From an uncultured Butyrivibrio sp. (lineage in GTDB: Bacteria > Bacillota > Clostridia > Lachnospirales > Lachnospiraceae), in contig CAMVNV010000017.1 of assembly GCA_947168935.1 (NCBI GenBank), positions 1-42,209 on the forward strand: 42,209 nucleotides of DNA, read 5' to 3'. Below, piece after piece: positions 16,277-24,276 of the stretch; position 1 is the stretch's first letter, and every line of letters begins with the position of its first letter. The notes beneath the pieces were generated by a model that was given only the letters and a program-made list of their open reading frames with translations, did no database searches and was not told the origin of the DNA. Both the position numbers and the translations under genes were made by a program.

Positions 16277-18754
16277 TTAGTTGTTAGAGCCGTTGTCAGA
16301 GTCATCCGACTTTTTATCAGAATCAAAATCGTCCGGAACATGTGAAAATCTTCCGCCTGAGGAATGAGCTTCGCTTCCATCTTTCTTTTCATCAGACCAC
16401 AGATTCTCTGGCTGGTTAGCCCAGATATATCCGCTGTCTTTATTAGAATCAAAGCCGCCTCTTCTTGTCAGGATGTCCATTGGATCAGGCTCTGATGGCT
16501 TATCGTTTTTATCCTTGTTAGCATCGCTGCCATAGAGAGTGCTTGGCTTTTGAACTTCGCTCGCCGGTTCTCCGCTCATCCAGCTATGTGCATCACTCAT
16601 TGCTTCATCAAACGAACTCTTAGTCTTTACAGGTTCTGTACTTCCAGAAGTTGACAAGCTGCTTGAAGAAGTACTCTGTGATGATATAGAATCTGACGAG
16701 CTAGTCTGTGATGAAAAAGACTGGGAAGAAAGGCGGTCAATAGCGCTCTCTTTCTTGGGCTCTTCTACACCTTCGCCAACCTTGGCTGACTCAGGCCTTG
16801 TTGCATATATTCTAAGTCTTGACTGATTCTTCTCTTCTTCAGTAGGTTCTGCAAGACCTTCAACTTCTCGGTAGATTCTCATAAACTCTTTACCGGAGAT
16901 GGTCTCTTTACTTATAAGGTGCTCTGCAAGACGGTCCATTGTAGACAGGTGAGCTCTGATGATCTCCTTGGCTTCCTCATAGCAGGATGCAAGAACCTTC
17001 ATAACTTCCTTATCAACATCTGCTGCTGTCTGATCTGAGCAGTTAAGCTCTTTTCTTCCATCAAGGTAGCGGTTCTGTATAGACTCAAGCTGCATAAGTC
17101 CGAACTTGTCACTCATTCCGTACATAGTGATCATGGATCTTGCAATCTCTGTAGCCTTCTCGATATCGTTCTGTGCACCTGTTGTAACAGTGTTGAAAAT
17201 AACCTCTTCTGCAGCACGTCCGCCAAGAGCTACAACGATGTCATCATGCATCTCGTCCTTGGTACTTAGGAACTTCTCTTCTTCAGGAACCTGCATTACA
17301 TAACCAAGAGCTCCCATTGTACGGGGAACGATAGTGATCTTCTGTACTGGCTCTGTGTTCTTTTGAACTGCACTGATAAGAGCATGTCCAACTTCGTGAT
17401 AGGACACAAGCTTACGCTCTTCTTTAGAGAGGATTCTGTCTTTTTTCTCTTTTCCCACAAGAACCTGTTCAACAGCTTCCATGAGGTCCTTCTGAGATAC
17501 GTAGTCGCGCCTGCCTTTAACTGCGTTGATAGCAGCTTCGTTGATCATGTTGGCAAGGTCAGATCCAACCGCACCACTTGTTGCAAGTGCAACCTCTTCA
17601 AGATCAACAGTCTCATCCATCTTAACATCCTTGGAATGAACCTTGAGGATCTCAACACGGCCCTTAAGGTCAGGCTTATCAACGATAATTCTTCTATCAA
17701 AACGACCCGGACGAAGAAGGGCTTTATCAAGGATCTCAGGTCTGTTAGTAGCACCGAGAATAAGTACACCCTTACTTGAATCAAAACCATCCATCTCGGA
17801 AAGGAGCTGGTTGAGGGTCTGTTCTCTTTCTTCATTGCCGCCGCCAAACTTGGAATCACGGCTTCTACCGATTGCATCAATCTCGTCGATGAAGATGATA
17901 CATGGAGCGTTCTTGTTAGCTTCTGCAAAAAGGTCTCTTACACGGCTTGCACCTACGCCGACATAGAGCTCAATAAAGTCAGAACCTGCAAGTGAATAAA
18001 ATGGAACGTGAGCTTCACCTGCAACTGCCTTTGCAAGAAGGGTCTTACCTGTTCCGGGAGGTCCTACAAGGAGCGCACCCTTAGGGAGCTTAGCTCCGAT
18101 CTTAACGTATTTACCAGGATTGTGAAGGAAGTCTACAACTTCTACAAGTGACTCTTTAGCTTCATCTTCACCGGCTACATCCTTGAATGTAACACCTGTT
18201 TCCTTCTGAACATAAACCTTGGCGTTGGACTTACCAACGTTGAAGATACCACCTGCTCCTTTTGACATACGTCTAAAGAGGAATCCAAGGATTATCCACA
18301 AAAACACTATAGGAAGAACATATGACAGGATAAGGGATATGATATAGTTCCTTGAATCCGGAACTGTTGATGTATACTCAACGCCTGCATCTTCTAGCTT
18401 TTGCTGGATCTCAAAGTCAGTAACTATACCTGTATAAAACTTGGTATCAGGTGTTGCTACCTCATCGTCCTTAGTTGTCTGCTCGTTATAAGCTATTATT
18501 CCATCCTTATTAGGAGTTATTGTGATCTTGTCTGATTCGATCACTACAGACTCGATCTGCTCATTTTCAAGCATCTGAATGAACTGATCGTATCTGATTT
18601 CAATAGTGGATGCCGAACTTAAGGCATTGGTGAAATAAGAGATCACAAACATACAAACAAGTGCTGCAAGAAGTAGCATAAAAATGCTTTGTTTGTTGTT
18701 AGATGAATTATTTCCGCCTTGGCCGCGGCGTTCATTATTATTTTCGTTATCCAT
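16277..18754 (-). CDS. ftsH: ATP-dependent membrane zinc metalloprotease FtsH with long C-terminal tail
   Basis: Membrane-anchored AAA+ protease degrading unassembled membrane proteins and regulators. With the start at 18754 (MDNENNNER) it is 825 aa. Two TM segments (about residues 24-43 and 138-160) flank an external domain; then Walker A GPPGTGKT (231-238), Walker [12 protein letters not shown], the second region of homology [20 protein letters not shown], and the zinc site HEVGH (453-457). The last 160 or so residues are a low-complexity Ser/Gln/Asp/Asn-rich extension without recognisable fold, longer than in typical FtsH (about 610-680 aa). GTGAGG lies 11 bases before the chosen ATG; an upstream in-frame ATG at 18832 has no support. 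Same strand as uvrC; usually chromosomal and important for viability. Confidence 0.96.
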   Translation of the reverse strand: MDNENNNERRGQGGNNSSNNKQSIFMLLLAALVCMFVISYFTNALSSASTIEIRYDQFIQMLENEQIESVVIESDKITITPNKDGIIAYNEQTTKDDEVATPDTKFYTGIVTDFEIQQKLEDAGVEYTSTVPDSRNYIISLILSYVLPIVFLWIILGFLFRRMSKGAGGIFNVGKSNAKVYVQKETGVTFKDVAGEDEAKESLVEVVDFLHNPGKYVKIGAKLPKGALLVGPPGTGKTLLAKAVAGEAHVPFYSLAGSDFIELYVGVGASRVRDLFAEANKNAPCIIFIDEIDAIGRSRDSKFGGGNEEREQTLNQLLSEMDGFDSSKGVLILGATNRPEILDKALLRPGRFDRRIIVDKPDLKGRVEILKVHSKDVKMDETVDLEEVALATSGAVGSDLANMINEAAINAVKGRRDYVSQKDLMEAVEQVLVGKEKKDRILSKEERKLVSYHEVGHALISAVQKNTEPVQKITIVPRTMGALGYVMQVPEEEKFLSTKDEMHDDIVVALGGRAAEEVIFNTVTTGAQNDIEKATEIARSMITMYGMSDKFGLMQLESIQNRYLDGRKELNCSDQTAADVDKEVMKVLASCYEEAKEIIRAHLSTMDRLAEHLISKETISGKEFMRIYREVEGLAEPTEEEKNQSRLRIYATRPESAKVGEGVEEPKKESAIDRLSSQSFSSQTSSSDSISSQSTSSSSLSTSGSTEPVKTKSSFDEAMSDAHSWMSGEPASEVQKPSTLYGSDANKDKNDKPSEPDPMDILTRRGGFDSNKDSGYIWANQPENLWSDEKKDGSEAHSSGGRFSHVPDDFDSDKKSDDSDNGSNN

Positions 18755-18879
18755 TAAGGTTATTACCTCACTTTTATTTATAGATAGCGCAATTATGCAC
18801 CTTATTGCATTATAAAATCTATTAAGACACAATGCAATTAAACAGCGCTTTTGAATTTCTTAAAGTTCGATAAAATGCT

Positions 18880-19050
18880 TTATATCTGATGCCTTACTAC
18901 ACCGTATTCGTCGTCGCTGCGCCAATAGGGGCACTTCTTTGAGCGTCTTGTGAGGAAATGATACATTTCGTCCTCATCAAGGTTTACACTACAGCTATAG
19001 GATTCGTCCTCTTCATCGTATTCGTAGTATGCGCATGTATCGCAGTCCAT
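18880..19050 (-). CDS. DUF6472-like 56-aa cysteine-rich protein
   Basis: A small acidic protein beginning MDCDTCAYYEYDEEDESYSC and ending DDEYGVVRHQI. GGAGG lies eight bases before the ATG. The Cys-x2-Cys start, the Tyr/Asp/Glu-rich body, the RFL/HFLT segment and the NCPY-type CPYW motif match the short DUF6472 proteins found in Lachnospiraceae; this is recognised from memory, not a search. Four cysteines suggest a metal site. Function is unknown. It lies between the ASKHA/ferredoxin gene and ftsH on the same strand. Confidence 0.82.
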   Translation of the reverse strand: MDCDTCAYYEYDEEDESYSCSVNLDEDEMYHFLTRRSKKCPYWRSDDEYGVVRHQI

Positions 19051-19069
19051 AATCTAAACCTCCATATAA

Positions 19070-19086
19070 AACCTTCAAATAAGGTT
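19070..19086 (-). terminator. small hairpin with short U-tract after the ASKHA gene
   Basis: AACCTT (19070-19075) and AAGGTT (19081-19086) form a short stem, followed on the minus strand by TTTATATGG. It lies between the ASKHA gene and the 56-aa gene, overlapping its leader; partial termination at best. Confidence 0.35.
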
Positions 19087-19116
19087 AAATCTTTTTCTTA
19101 TAGTCTGAGTACTACC

Positions 19117-20823
19117 CTAGAAGTTCATCGCTTCATAGTACTTATCACTGAATTCATCGTCCTGGGAAAGCTCTATTTCCCTGGCATTTTTTAAAATTAT
19201 GCTAAGAGTATCCCGGGCTATCTTTGTACCATATAACTCTTCAACGCACAAGTATTTAGCACAGCCCTTTAAAGATGTATTGCCAGCAACATATACATTA
19301 TCGCCGCTGTCTATGATATCTTCAGGGAACATCTTTAATTCTTTTATTCTGTCAAAAGAAAGTTTTGCTCCAAATCCGCCTGATATTATAACATAAGGTT
19401 TTGAGTCTGCGCCGGCGCTGATCCTCTCATTAAGATCCACTGCTTTGTAGCTGCCACTTTCAGATGTTTTAGAACGGATTTTTTCATATATCATATCAAG
19501 GCCAACATTGACAGCTGCCTTAGCCATCTGGACCTGTCTTATGTCATTTTGGGTTATGACAATATCACTTCCATCTACTGCCTTGCAAATAGGATAGCCT
19601 GTTTCGAAATACTCTTTATTAAGAAGACCTGTCCTGTCAACGATTCCTTCTCTTATAAGAGCACTTACTATTTCAAGAACTCCCGTTCCGCATATTCCAA
19701 CAGGAGGCTTATCTCCTATTGTTGTTAGTTTCAGCTTTCCATTTTTAAAATATGCCCCTGATATAGCTCCGGGAATTCCCGGAACACCAAAGCTTATACC
19801 GTTACCTTCAAACACCGGTCCTGCTGCCGTTGATGTGATAAAGAGCTTATCTCCGCATCCAGCAGCCATCTCACCATTTGTACCAAGGTCAAGGAAAAGA
19901 AATTCCTGTTTCTTTTTCCAGGGACGCTCTGCGTAAAGACCTGATAAGATATCAGCTCCAACAAAGGCGGTAAATCCCGGAAGAATGGTTACAGGTATAT
20001 CATCTATATAGTCTTCGTTTCTATCTGAAGTATGTTTTATCAATTTGGAAGAAAGCTCTTTTAACAAAGGAAATACATCCCCTACTGTAAGGCTCTCTAA
20101 GCCAATACTAAAGGGCGTGTAGGGATATACTCCAAGAGATTCGCAGTTATAGCCCCTTAGAAGGTGGAGCATCGTCGTATTGCCGGCGATAGCTATACCT
20201 GAAATCTGAGATATATCGCAGTATGTATCTTCAAGAAGTTCAATGATCAGGTTATCAAGATCCGTCTGAATGATCTCCTGCAATCTTGCACCTTTTTCCT
20301 TTGAAGCCTTAATCCTTGAAATGACATCCGTGCCATAACTTCTCTGGTGATTGACGCCTGTAGCTACTCCAATGACGCGATCTTCGCAAGGAAGCTCAAC
20401 AAGACAGGCTGCAAGAGTTGTTGTTCCGATATCTATACCAATTCCATATTTTTTATTTTTATCTGCTTTTTGGTTAATGCTAAGCGAACTTCCAAGTACT
20501 TCTATCTCATCTTCGCTATAGTCATCTATGAAGATCTCAGCATCTGATGTAAGCATGCACATACAGGCAAGGCGATATCCCCTTGCAAGGTCATCCTTGG
20601 AAATATGACGCATGTCTGCATTTGTAATACGGACACCGCTCCCCTCAAACCTTACCCTGCATTTTCCACAGGTTCCAGAGCCAGAACAGGGGCTATCAAG
20701 TTTAATATTATTATCGCGCAGAAGGTCGATCAGCTTTTTGTTTTTGCGAGCATTAAGCACCACTGGCTCTGACCCGTTTTTTCCTATATGAACTTTAATT
20801 TCAACTTCACTATTTCTTTTCAT
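19117..20823 (-). CDS. ASKHA-domain protein with N-terminal 2Fe-2S ferredoxin (RACo/DUF4445-like)
   Basis: 568-aa protein. The N-terminus (about residues 5-95) is a plant-type ferredoxin domain with cysteine motif CSGSGTCGKC and a fourth Cys in ACMC. The rest is the DUF4445 ATPase-like (ASKHA) region: phosphate-1 loop YGIGIDIGTTTLAACLV near residue 125, LDLGTNGEMA near residue 315, GICGTGVLEIV and ISGGFGAKLSF near the end. In methylotrophic and acetogenic anaerobes this architecture is the ATP-dependent reductive activator of corrinoid methyltransferases. In Lachnospiraceae without such a methyltransferase nearby, the partner is unknown. No corrinoid protein gene is in the window. The Shine-Dalgarno is weak (AGAAAG). 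It lies between the AraC-like gene and the DUF6472-like gene. Confidence 0.88.
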   Translation of the reverse strand: MKRNSEVEIKVHIGKNGSEPVVLNARKNKKLIDLLRDNNIKLDSPCSGSGTCGKCRVRFEGSGVRITNADMRHISKDDLARGYRLACMCMLTSDAEIFIDDYSEDEIEVLGSSLSINQKADKNKKYGIGIDIGTTTLAACLVELPCEDRVIGVATGVNHQRSYGTDVISRIKASKEKGARLQEIIQTDLDNLIIELLEDTYCDISQISGIAIAGNTTMLHLLRGYNCESLGVYPYTPFSIGLESLTVGDVFPLLKELSSKLIKHTSDRNEDYIDDIPVTILPGFTAFVGADILSGLYAERPWKKKQEFLFLDLGTNGEMAAGCGDKLFITSTAAGPVFEGNGISFGVPGIPGAISGAYFKNGKLKLTTIGDKPPVGICGTGVLEIVSALIREGIVDRTGLLNKEYFETGYPICKAVDGSDIVITQNDIRQVQMAKAAVNVGLDMIYEKIRSKTSESGSYKAVDLNERISAGADSKPYVIISGGFGAKLSFDRIKELKMFPEDIIDSGDNVYVAGNTSLKGCAKYLCVEELYGTKIARDTLSIILKNAREIELSQDDEFSDKYYEAMNF

Positions 20824-20846
20824 ATTGGATGTTTCTTTCTAAAAAA

Positions 20847-20868
20847 GGAGCAGACCTAAATCTGCTCC
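20847..20868 (-). terminator. intrinsic terminator after the small AraC-type gene
   Basis: GGAGCAGA (20847-20854) pairs with TCTGCTCC (20861-20868); the minus strand continues CTTTTTTAG. A clean stem with a U-tract. Confidence 0.88.
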
Positions 20869-20956
20869 ATCATAAAATCTTTTGTCTAAAACAAGATCTT
20901 CAAAAACTATTTTATATTTTTAGTATATATCCCCCAATTTATAATACAAGGATAAA

Positions 20957-21160
20957 TTATTTACCATCATCGCTAAGAGACTTCAGATAGCTATAGATGG
21001 ACATACCATATCCGTCCATAAAGTGAGTCTGGAGATTGGTCTGGTTCATCGCAAAGCGATCAGCCATATCCCTGAGTGAATAGTCGTCTACATGTTCCTT
21101 TAAATAGTCTTGCATTTCCTGAAGATTACTACTTGTTACATAAGTCATTTCCTCACTCAT
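20957..21160 (-). CDS. stand-alone AraC-type helix-turn-helix mini-protein
   Basis: 67-aa protein starting MSEEMTYVTSSN; GGAGGG lies six bases before this ATG, so it is preferred over the in-frame ATG at 21220. From about residue 15 it resembles the first HTH of AraC/XylS regulators: LKEHVDDYSLRDMADRF, then NQTNLQTHFMDGYGMSIYSY. Normal AraC DNA-binding domains have two HTHs in about 100 residues; the second is absent because the reading frame ends after YLKSLSDDGK. It has its own Shine-Dalgarno and terminator, so it may be a functional small protein rather than debris. It lies between the ASKHA gene and the RNA region. Function is unknown. Confidence 0.75.
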   Translation of the reverse strand: MSEEMTYVTSSNLQEMQDYLKEHVDDYSLRDMADRFAMNQTNLQTHFMDGYGMSIYSYLKSLSDDGK

Positions 21161-21453
21161 AGGATACCCTCCCTCTAATATTAAATTTACGCATGAAAGC
21201 CGGAACAGGATTAGTCGCATATATTAACGGTATACAGCCCTTATTTTAGGATGTAAAAGCGAATAAAAAATAATTCCGACAGTTAGATGTTTGATATTAA
21301 TATTGTACGTTACAACATGCATGTTCGCAACAACTTTTCGCACAATAATATGCGGCATCTTGTAATTGTCCTACTATTTATTTTGCGCATTTTAAGGGAT
21401 TTTTATAACCAGATATACCAAAAATATATTACGAAAAAATATTAAAAAAGTAC

Positions 21454-21482
21454 TTGCACTTTTTGTTAGCATATGCTAATAT
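21454..21482 (+). promoter_or_regulatory. strong promoter with palindromic operator for the small RNA
   Basis: TTGCAC (21454-21459), a 17-bp spacer, then TGC-TAATAT (extended -10, hexamer at 21477-21482). The perfect palindrome TTAGCATATGCTAA (21465-21478) lies in the spacer and overlaps the -10. A second dyad, GTTAGC-GATG-GCTAAC (21490-21505), lies at the predicted transcription start. Such GTTAGC/GCTAAC half-sites resemble operators of MarR- and DtxR-type repressors; the regulator is not identified. Confidence 0.75.
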
Positions 21483-21488
21483 GAATAT

Positions 21489-21626
21489 CGTTAGCGATGG
21501 CTAACATGTCAAGTTAGCCAATTGCCCCTGCCAGGGCACGGATCTTGCCAATCCGTATCGCCAACAAACATAGTCTGTAAATCTCCTACCTGAAACCCAT
21601 CGTACTTGCCATACGATGGGTTTTCT
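21489..21626 (+). ncRNA. candidate small RNA with repeated CUUGCCA hairpin loops
   Basis: About 135-nt transcript bounded by a strong promoter and an intrinsic terminator, with no open reading frame. Hairpins: GTTAGC/GCTAAC (21490-21505), with an alternative partner GTTAGCC at 21513; TGCCC/GGGCA (21523-21538) with loop CTGCCA; ACGGAT/ATCCGT (21538-21556) with loop CTTGCCA; and the terminator AACCCATCGTA/TACGATGGGTT (21594-21622) with loop CTTGCCA, followed by TTCTTTG. Presenting nearly the same seven bases in three loops suggests either a protein-binding site or a multi-copy antisense seed. It was not recognised as any known RNA family. The unpaired segment between the third and fourth hairpins is about 37 nt. 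Confidence 0.7.
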
Positions 21627-21825
21627 TTGTATTAATATAGGAAGATAAGGTAGAGAATTCTTACGATTTTATAAGTATTCTGACAATTCAAACCACTATA
21701 TATGGTATTTCAGTATATTATCATGCACAATATCTCTGAATAATACTTTTATTATTTTAAATTTACAGTTTATTGTTGTGATAAATCTGAATTTACAGAC
21801 AATATATATTTTTTTGTAAAAGTGA

Positions 21826-21854
21826 TTGAAAACTATCAAGTTATCTGTTATATT
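21826..21854 (+). promoter_or_regulatory. promoter of the second structured RNA
   Basis: TTGAAA (21826-21831), a 17-bp spacer and TATATT (21849-21854). Transcription would start near 21861. Confidence 0.7.
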
Positions 21855-21860
21855 AAAGTT

Positions 21861-22117
21861 ACTTAATACAAACGGAACGACATTAACAGAGAAAGAGTGG
21901 CTTAAGCTTCACTTGGACCTGTACACAACGTGTCAGATTGTATTTTCCGATTCATATAAGAATGGCTTTCGCTTCATTCGGATTGGGAATCAGGTAGGAA
22001 ATCGAGAAAAGGTGGTGTGACTGCTGGATCGAACGATTGAGAACCAGGAAAATATGATCACCGTTTTCGGAGATTAAGTACTAACAAAAGAGACGACGCA
22101 AGGTCGTCTCTTTTGTT
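21861..22117 (+). ncRNA. candidate structured RNA, about 255 nt, with closing stem and several hairpins
   Basis: The transcript runs from the promoter above to a strong terminator. The ends pair: TACTTAAT (21860-21867) with ATTAAGTA (22073-22080). Inside lie a hairpin CTG-T-ACAC / GTGT-CAG with loop AAC (about 21919-21936); a tiered hairpin formed by TTTCC, GATTC and GAATG against CATTC, GAATC and GGAAA (about 21943-22000); and a stem GAAAAGGTG / CACCGTTTTC enclosing CTGG/CCAG (about 22005-22068). No plausible protein start with a Shine-Dalgarno exists in it. The closed multi-hairpin shape is like that of known structural RNAs (6S-like or other large ncRNAs), but it was not recognised. The 235 nt between the two RNAs (21627-21860) are AT-rich with nothing else visible. 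Confidence 0.62.
22083..22117. terminator. terminator of the second structured RNA
   Basis: Perfect 15-bp stem AACAAAAGAGACGAC / GTCGTCTCTTTTGTT with loop GCAAG. The 3' arm itself contains the T-run, so it could act in both directions. Confidence 0.92.
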
Positions 22118-22154
22118 ATGCAGATTTTTGAACGGCTTTTTCTTCCTGTATTGC

Positions 22155-22199
22155 TCAAAAAAGCTGCCTCCTGAAAGTTATATTTTCACGAAGCAGCTG
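22155..22199 (-). terminator. terminator after the GH105 gene
   Basis: On the minus strand AGCTGC pairs with GCAGCT and TGAAAA with TTTCA inside, followed by TTTTTTGAG. It lies 20 bases after the GH105 stop. Confidence 0.8.
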
Positions 22200-22219
22200 T
22201 TTCCGCTTTTTTATATTAT

Positions 22220-23359
22220 TCAATTTCTTAATAATTCCGTATATGCATATATGAATGGGCCTACGCCTTTGGCTTCGTTTTCTACTACTGGTTCTGAGAA
22301 GTAGTATTCAAGAGAGCCATCTCTATGGTTTTCTCCGCCAAGGCCTGATACAAGGCAGATTCCTGAAAGCTTTGGTGTTCCGTCTTCATTTCTTCCAAGG
22401 TATTTATTGGCTATTCCGTCGAAAGCCTTTTCACCATATTCTCTATATTTTCCATCTATATAGCCAAGTCTTGTGCCTTTGAGTATCGCATAAGATATAA
22501 GGGCTGTTCCGGATGTTTCAAGATAGTTTCTTTCATCATCAGGAAGGTTAACTATGTCATAGAAAAGTCCGCTTTCATCCTGATATTTGATAAGGGCTTC
22601 TACAAGATCACCAAGCATCTTATGAAGATGTTCCTGCTCATCTTTGCAAACATCTCCTGCTGCCTCGCATACGTCAACAAGAGAAGCTGCAAACCAGCCA
22701 AGGGCTCTGAGCCAGAAATTCGGACTGCAGCCTGTTTCCTTATTAGCCCAGTACATTTCTCTGCTTTCATCGTAGCCGTGATAGTAAAGGCCAGTCTTTG
22801 GATCCTTCATGAACTTTTCTACGTTCCGAAACTGCTTAAAGCTATCCTTACAGCCTTCAAGGCTTCCGTATCTTCTTTCATATTCCATATAGAATGGCTG
22901 TGCCATATAAAGGCCATCAAGCCATACCTGATAAGGATAGATATTTTTGTGCCAGAAGTTACCATCTTTTGTACGTGGCATGGTTTCAAGCTGGGCTCTA
23001 ACTGTGTCCATTGCTTTTCTATACTTCTCTTTTCCCGTAAGGTCATAGAGTTTAAAAAGGCATGTGGCACTGTTAACGTTGTCTATATTGTATTCTTCAA
23101 CGCTGTAGGTCTTGATAGATCCGTCTTCATTTACAAACCAGCCAAGGAACTTGTCTGCAAAATCAAGATACTTCTTATCACCGCTTATATCATAAAGATT
23201 GAGAAGACTTGTGATCATGCAGCCATCAATATAGTTCCACTTATTGGGCTTGCCACCTAAGATCTTCTCAATATTCCACATGGGATGCTCCGCATCGGAT
23301 CTTGCCATGAGCATATCCACATATTCATTTAGCATGGTGATGGTTTCGTTTCTGTCCAT
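22220..23359 (-). CDS. GH105 unsaturated rhamnogalacturonyl hydrolase (YteR-like)
   Basis: 379-aa (alpha/alpha)6-barrel hydrolase of the GH88/GH105 type. It removes the unsaturated uronic acid left at the non-reducing end by pectin (rhamnogalacturonan I) or related polysaccharide lyases. The proton-donor Asp is in PYQVWLDGLYMAQPFY (Asp148, corresponding to Asp143 of Bacillus YteR); other supporting segments are KWNYIDGCMITSL, GYDESREMYWANKETGCSPNFWLRALGWF and YLETSGTALISYAILKG. There is no signal peptide, so it acts in the cytoplasm on imported oligosaccharides. AAAGGAC lies six bases before the ATG. It stands alone, with a LacI/CcpA-like operator upstream and its own terminator. Confidence 0.92.
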   Translation of the reverse strand: MDRNETITMLNEYVDMLMARSDAEHPMWNIEKILGGKPNKWNYIDGCMITSLLNLYDISGDKKYLDFADKFLGWFVNEDGSIKTYSVEEYNIDNVNSATCLFKLYDLTGKEKYRKAMDTVRAQLETMPRTKDGNFWHKNIYPYQVWLDGLYMAQPFYMEYERRYGSLEGCKDSFKQFRNVEKFMKDPKTGLYYHGYDESREMYWANKETGCSPNFWLRALGWFAASLVDVCEAAGDVCKDEQEHLHKMLGDLVEALIKYQDESGLFYDIVNLPDDERNYLETSGTALISYAILKGTRLGYIDGKYREYGEKAFDGIANKYLGRNEDGTPKLSGICLVSGLGGENHRDGSLEYYFSEPVVENEAKGVGPFIYAYTELLRN

Positions 23360-23448
23360 TATTGTCCTTTATGAAATAGCGCAACATGCGTGCATTTTAG
23401 CGTCTAAACGGCTTATGACACACTATTTTAAGCGCATTATTGTAGTTT

Positions 23449-23464
23449 TGGTAATCGCTTACAA
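23449..23464. promoter_or_regulatory. LacI/CcpA-type operator upstream of the GH105 gene
   Basis: The minus strand reads TTGTAAGCGATTACCA, an imperfect palindrome around CG matching 15 of 16 positions of the catabolite-responsive (cre) consensus. It lies 90-105 bp upstream of the GH105 start. It may be a cre site or an operator of a local LacI-type repressor. The rest of 23360-23665 shows no gene. Confidence 0.5.
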
Positions 23465-23665
23465 TCCCGAAATATAGGCAAAGATATAAACTCATCTGTA
23501 AGCAGTTACTATCATAACATATATAACACACTAAATGCATCTACTAAAGGTACCAATATTCTTTACGCCAATTTATCTATATTGATAAATTCAAGTTTCC
23601 AGATCGTTATCAATACCAAAACATAACTTCAGAAAAAAGAAATCTACTATTCCTTTTATATACAC

Positions 23666-23720
23666 TTAGTGCCCGTCCATGACAAAAAATGTTGGCCATA
23701 ATGTCATGGGCGGGCACTAA
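23666..23720. terminator. long hairpin after nrdG
   Basis: TTAGTGCCCGTCCATGACA (23666-23684) and TGTCATGGGCGGGCACTAA (23702-23720) form a 19-bp stem with a single G-T wobble, starting one base after the nrdG stop. The U-tract is weak (ACACTTAG side), so it may act as terminator or 3'-end stabiliser. Confidence 0.75.
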
Positions 23721-23721
23721 T

Positions 23722-24252
23722 CTAATTGTTATACTCTGAAAGAACAATAGTTCCTTCGTTAAGGGTCTTAGCTACATCGATGATCCTCTGGTTACTTGAA
23801 CCCCTGAATCTTAGCATCATATCTTTTTTGGCAAGAACAAATTCTCCATCAACAAGGATATCTGTCATTGAGAGGATCGCATCTGTATCGTCTCCGTGAC
23901 ATCTCTTATTATCAGGATCTGTCAGCTCTTCCCAGGTATAGCCCGAGTAGATCCACACAGTAGCTTTAGGAACTTCTGTTTTGATCCTCTCTATAAAAGG
24001 TCTTAAAGCTTCCTGATTTTTAATCTCCATGGGTTCTCCGCCAAGGATAGTGATTCCTGCTATATAAGCGGGCTTAAGAGATTCGATAATATCATCTTCT
24101 ACAGCCTTTGTGAACTTAAGGCCGTACTCAAAATCCCAGGTCATCTCATTGAAGCATCCTTTACAGTGATGGCTGCAACCTGAAACAAAAAGAGAAGTTC
24201 TGCATCCTATACCATTAGCAACGTCATTTTTTATTATTTGTCCGTAGTTCAT
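23722..24252 (-). CDS. nrdG: anaerobic ribonucleotide reductase activating protein
   Basis: 176-aa radical-SAM activase that installs the glycyl radical in NrdD. The 4Fe-4S/SAM motif Cys-x3-Cys-x2-Cys is seen as CSHHCKGC (Cys26, Cys30, Cys33), followed by FNEMTWDFEYG; the SAM-binding segment ITILGGEPM lies near residue 70. Length matches the family. AAAGAGG lies seven bases before the ATG. It follows nrdD on the same strand after about 175 bases containing a 12-bp hairpin. This is the usual nrdDG order, probably under NrdR control through nrdD's promoter. Unlike nrdD, it is intact. Confidence 0.96.
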   Translation of the reverse strand: MNYGQIIKNDVANGIGCRTSLFVSGCSHHCKGCFNEMTWDFEYGLKFTKAVEDDIIESLKPAYIAGITILGGEPMEIKNQEALRPFIERIKTEVPKATVWIYSGYTWEELTDPDNKRCHGDDTDAILSMTDILVDGEFVLAKKDMMLRFRGSSNQRIIDVAKTLNEGTIVLSEYNN

Positions 24253-24276
24253 TTTAAGCCTCTTTTTTTAGAACAA

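Noticed and set aside
21826-22020. 64-aa plus-strand open frame starting with TTG
   Set aside because: The TTG is the first half of the -35 TTGAAA of a good promoter, there is no Shine-Dalgarno, and the region folds as an RNA; no recognised protein similarity.
22622-23260. 212-aa plus-strand frame
   Set aside because: Antisense shadow of the GH105 gene.
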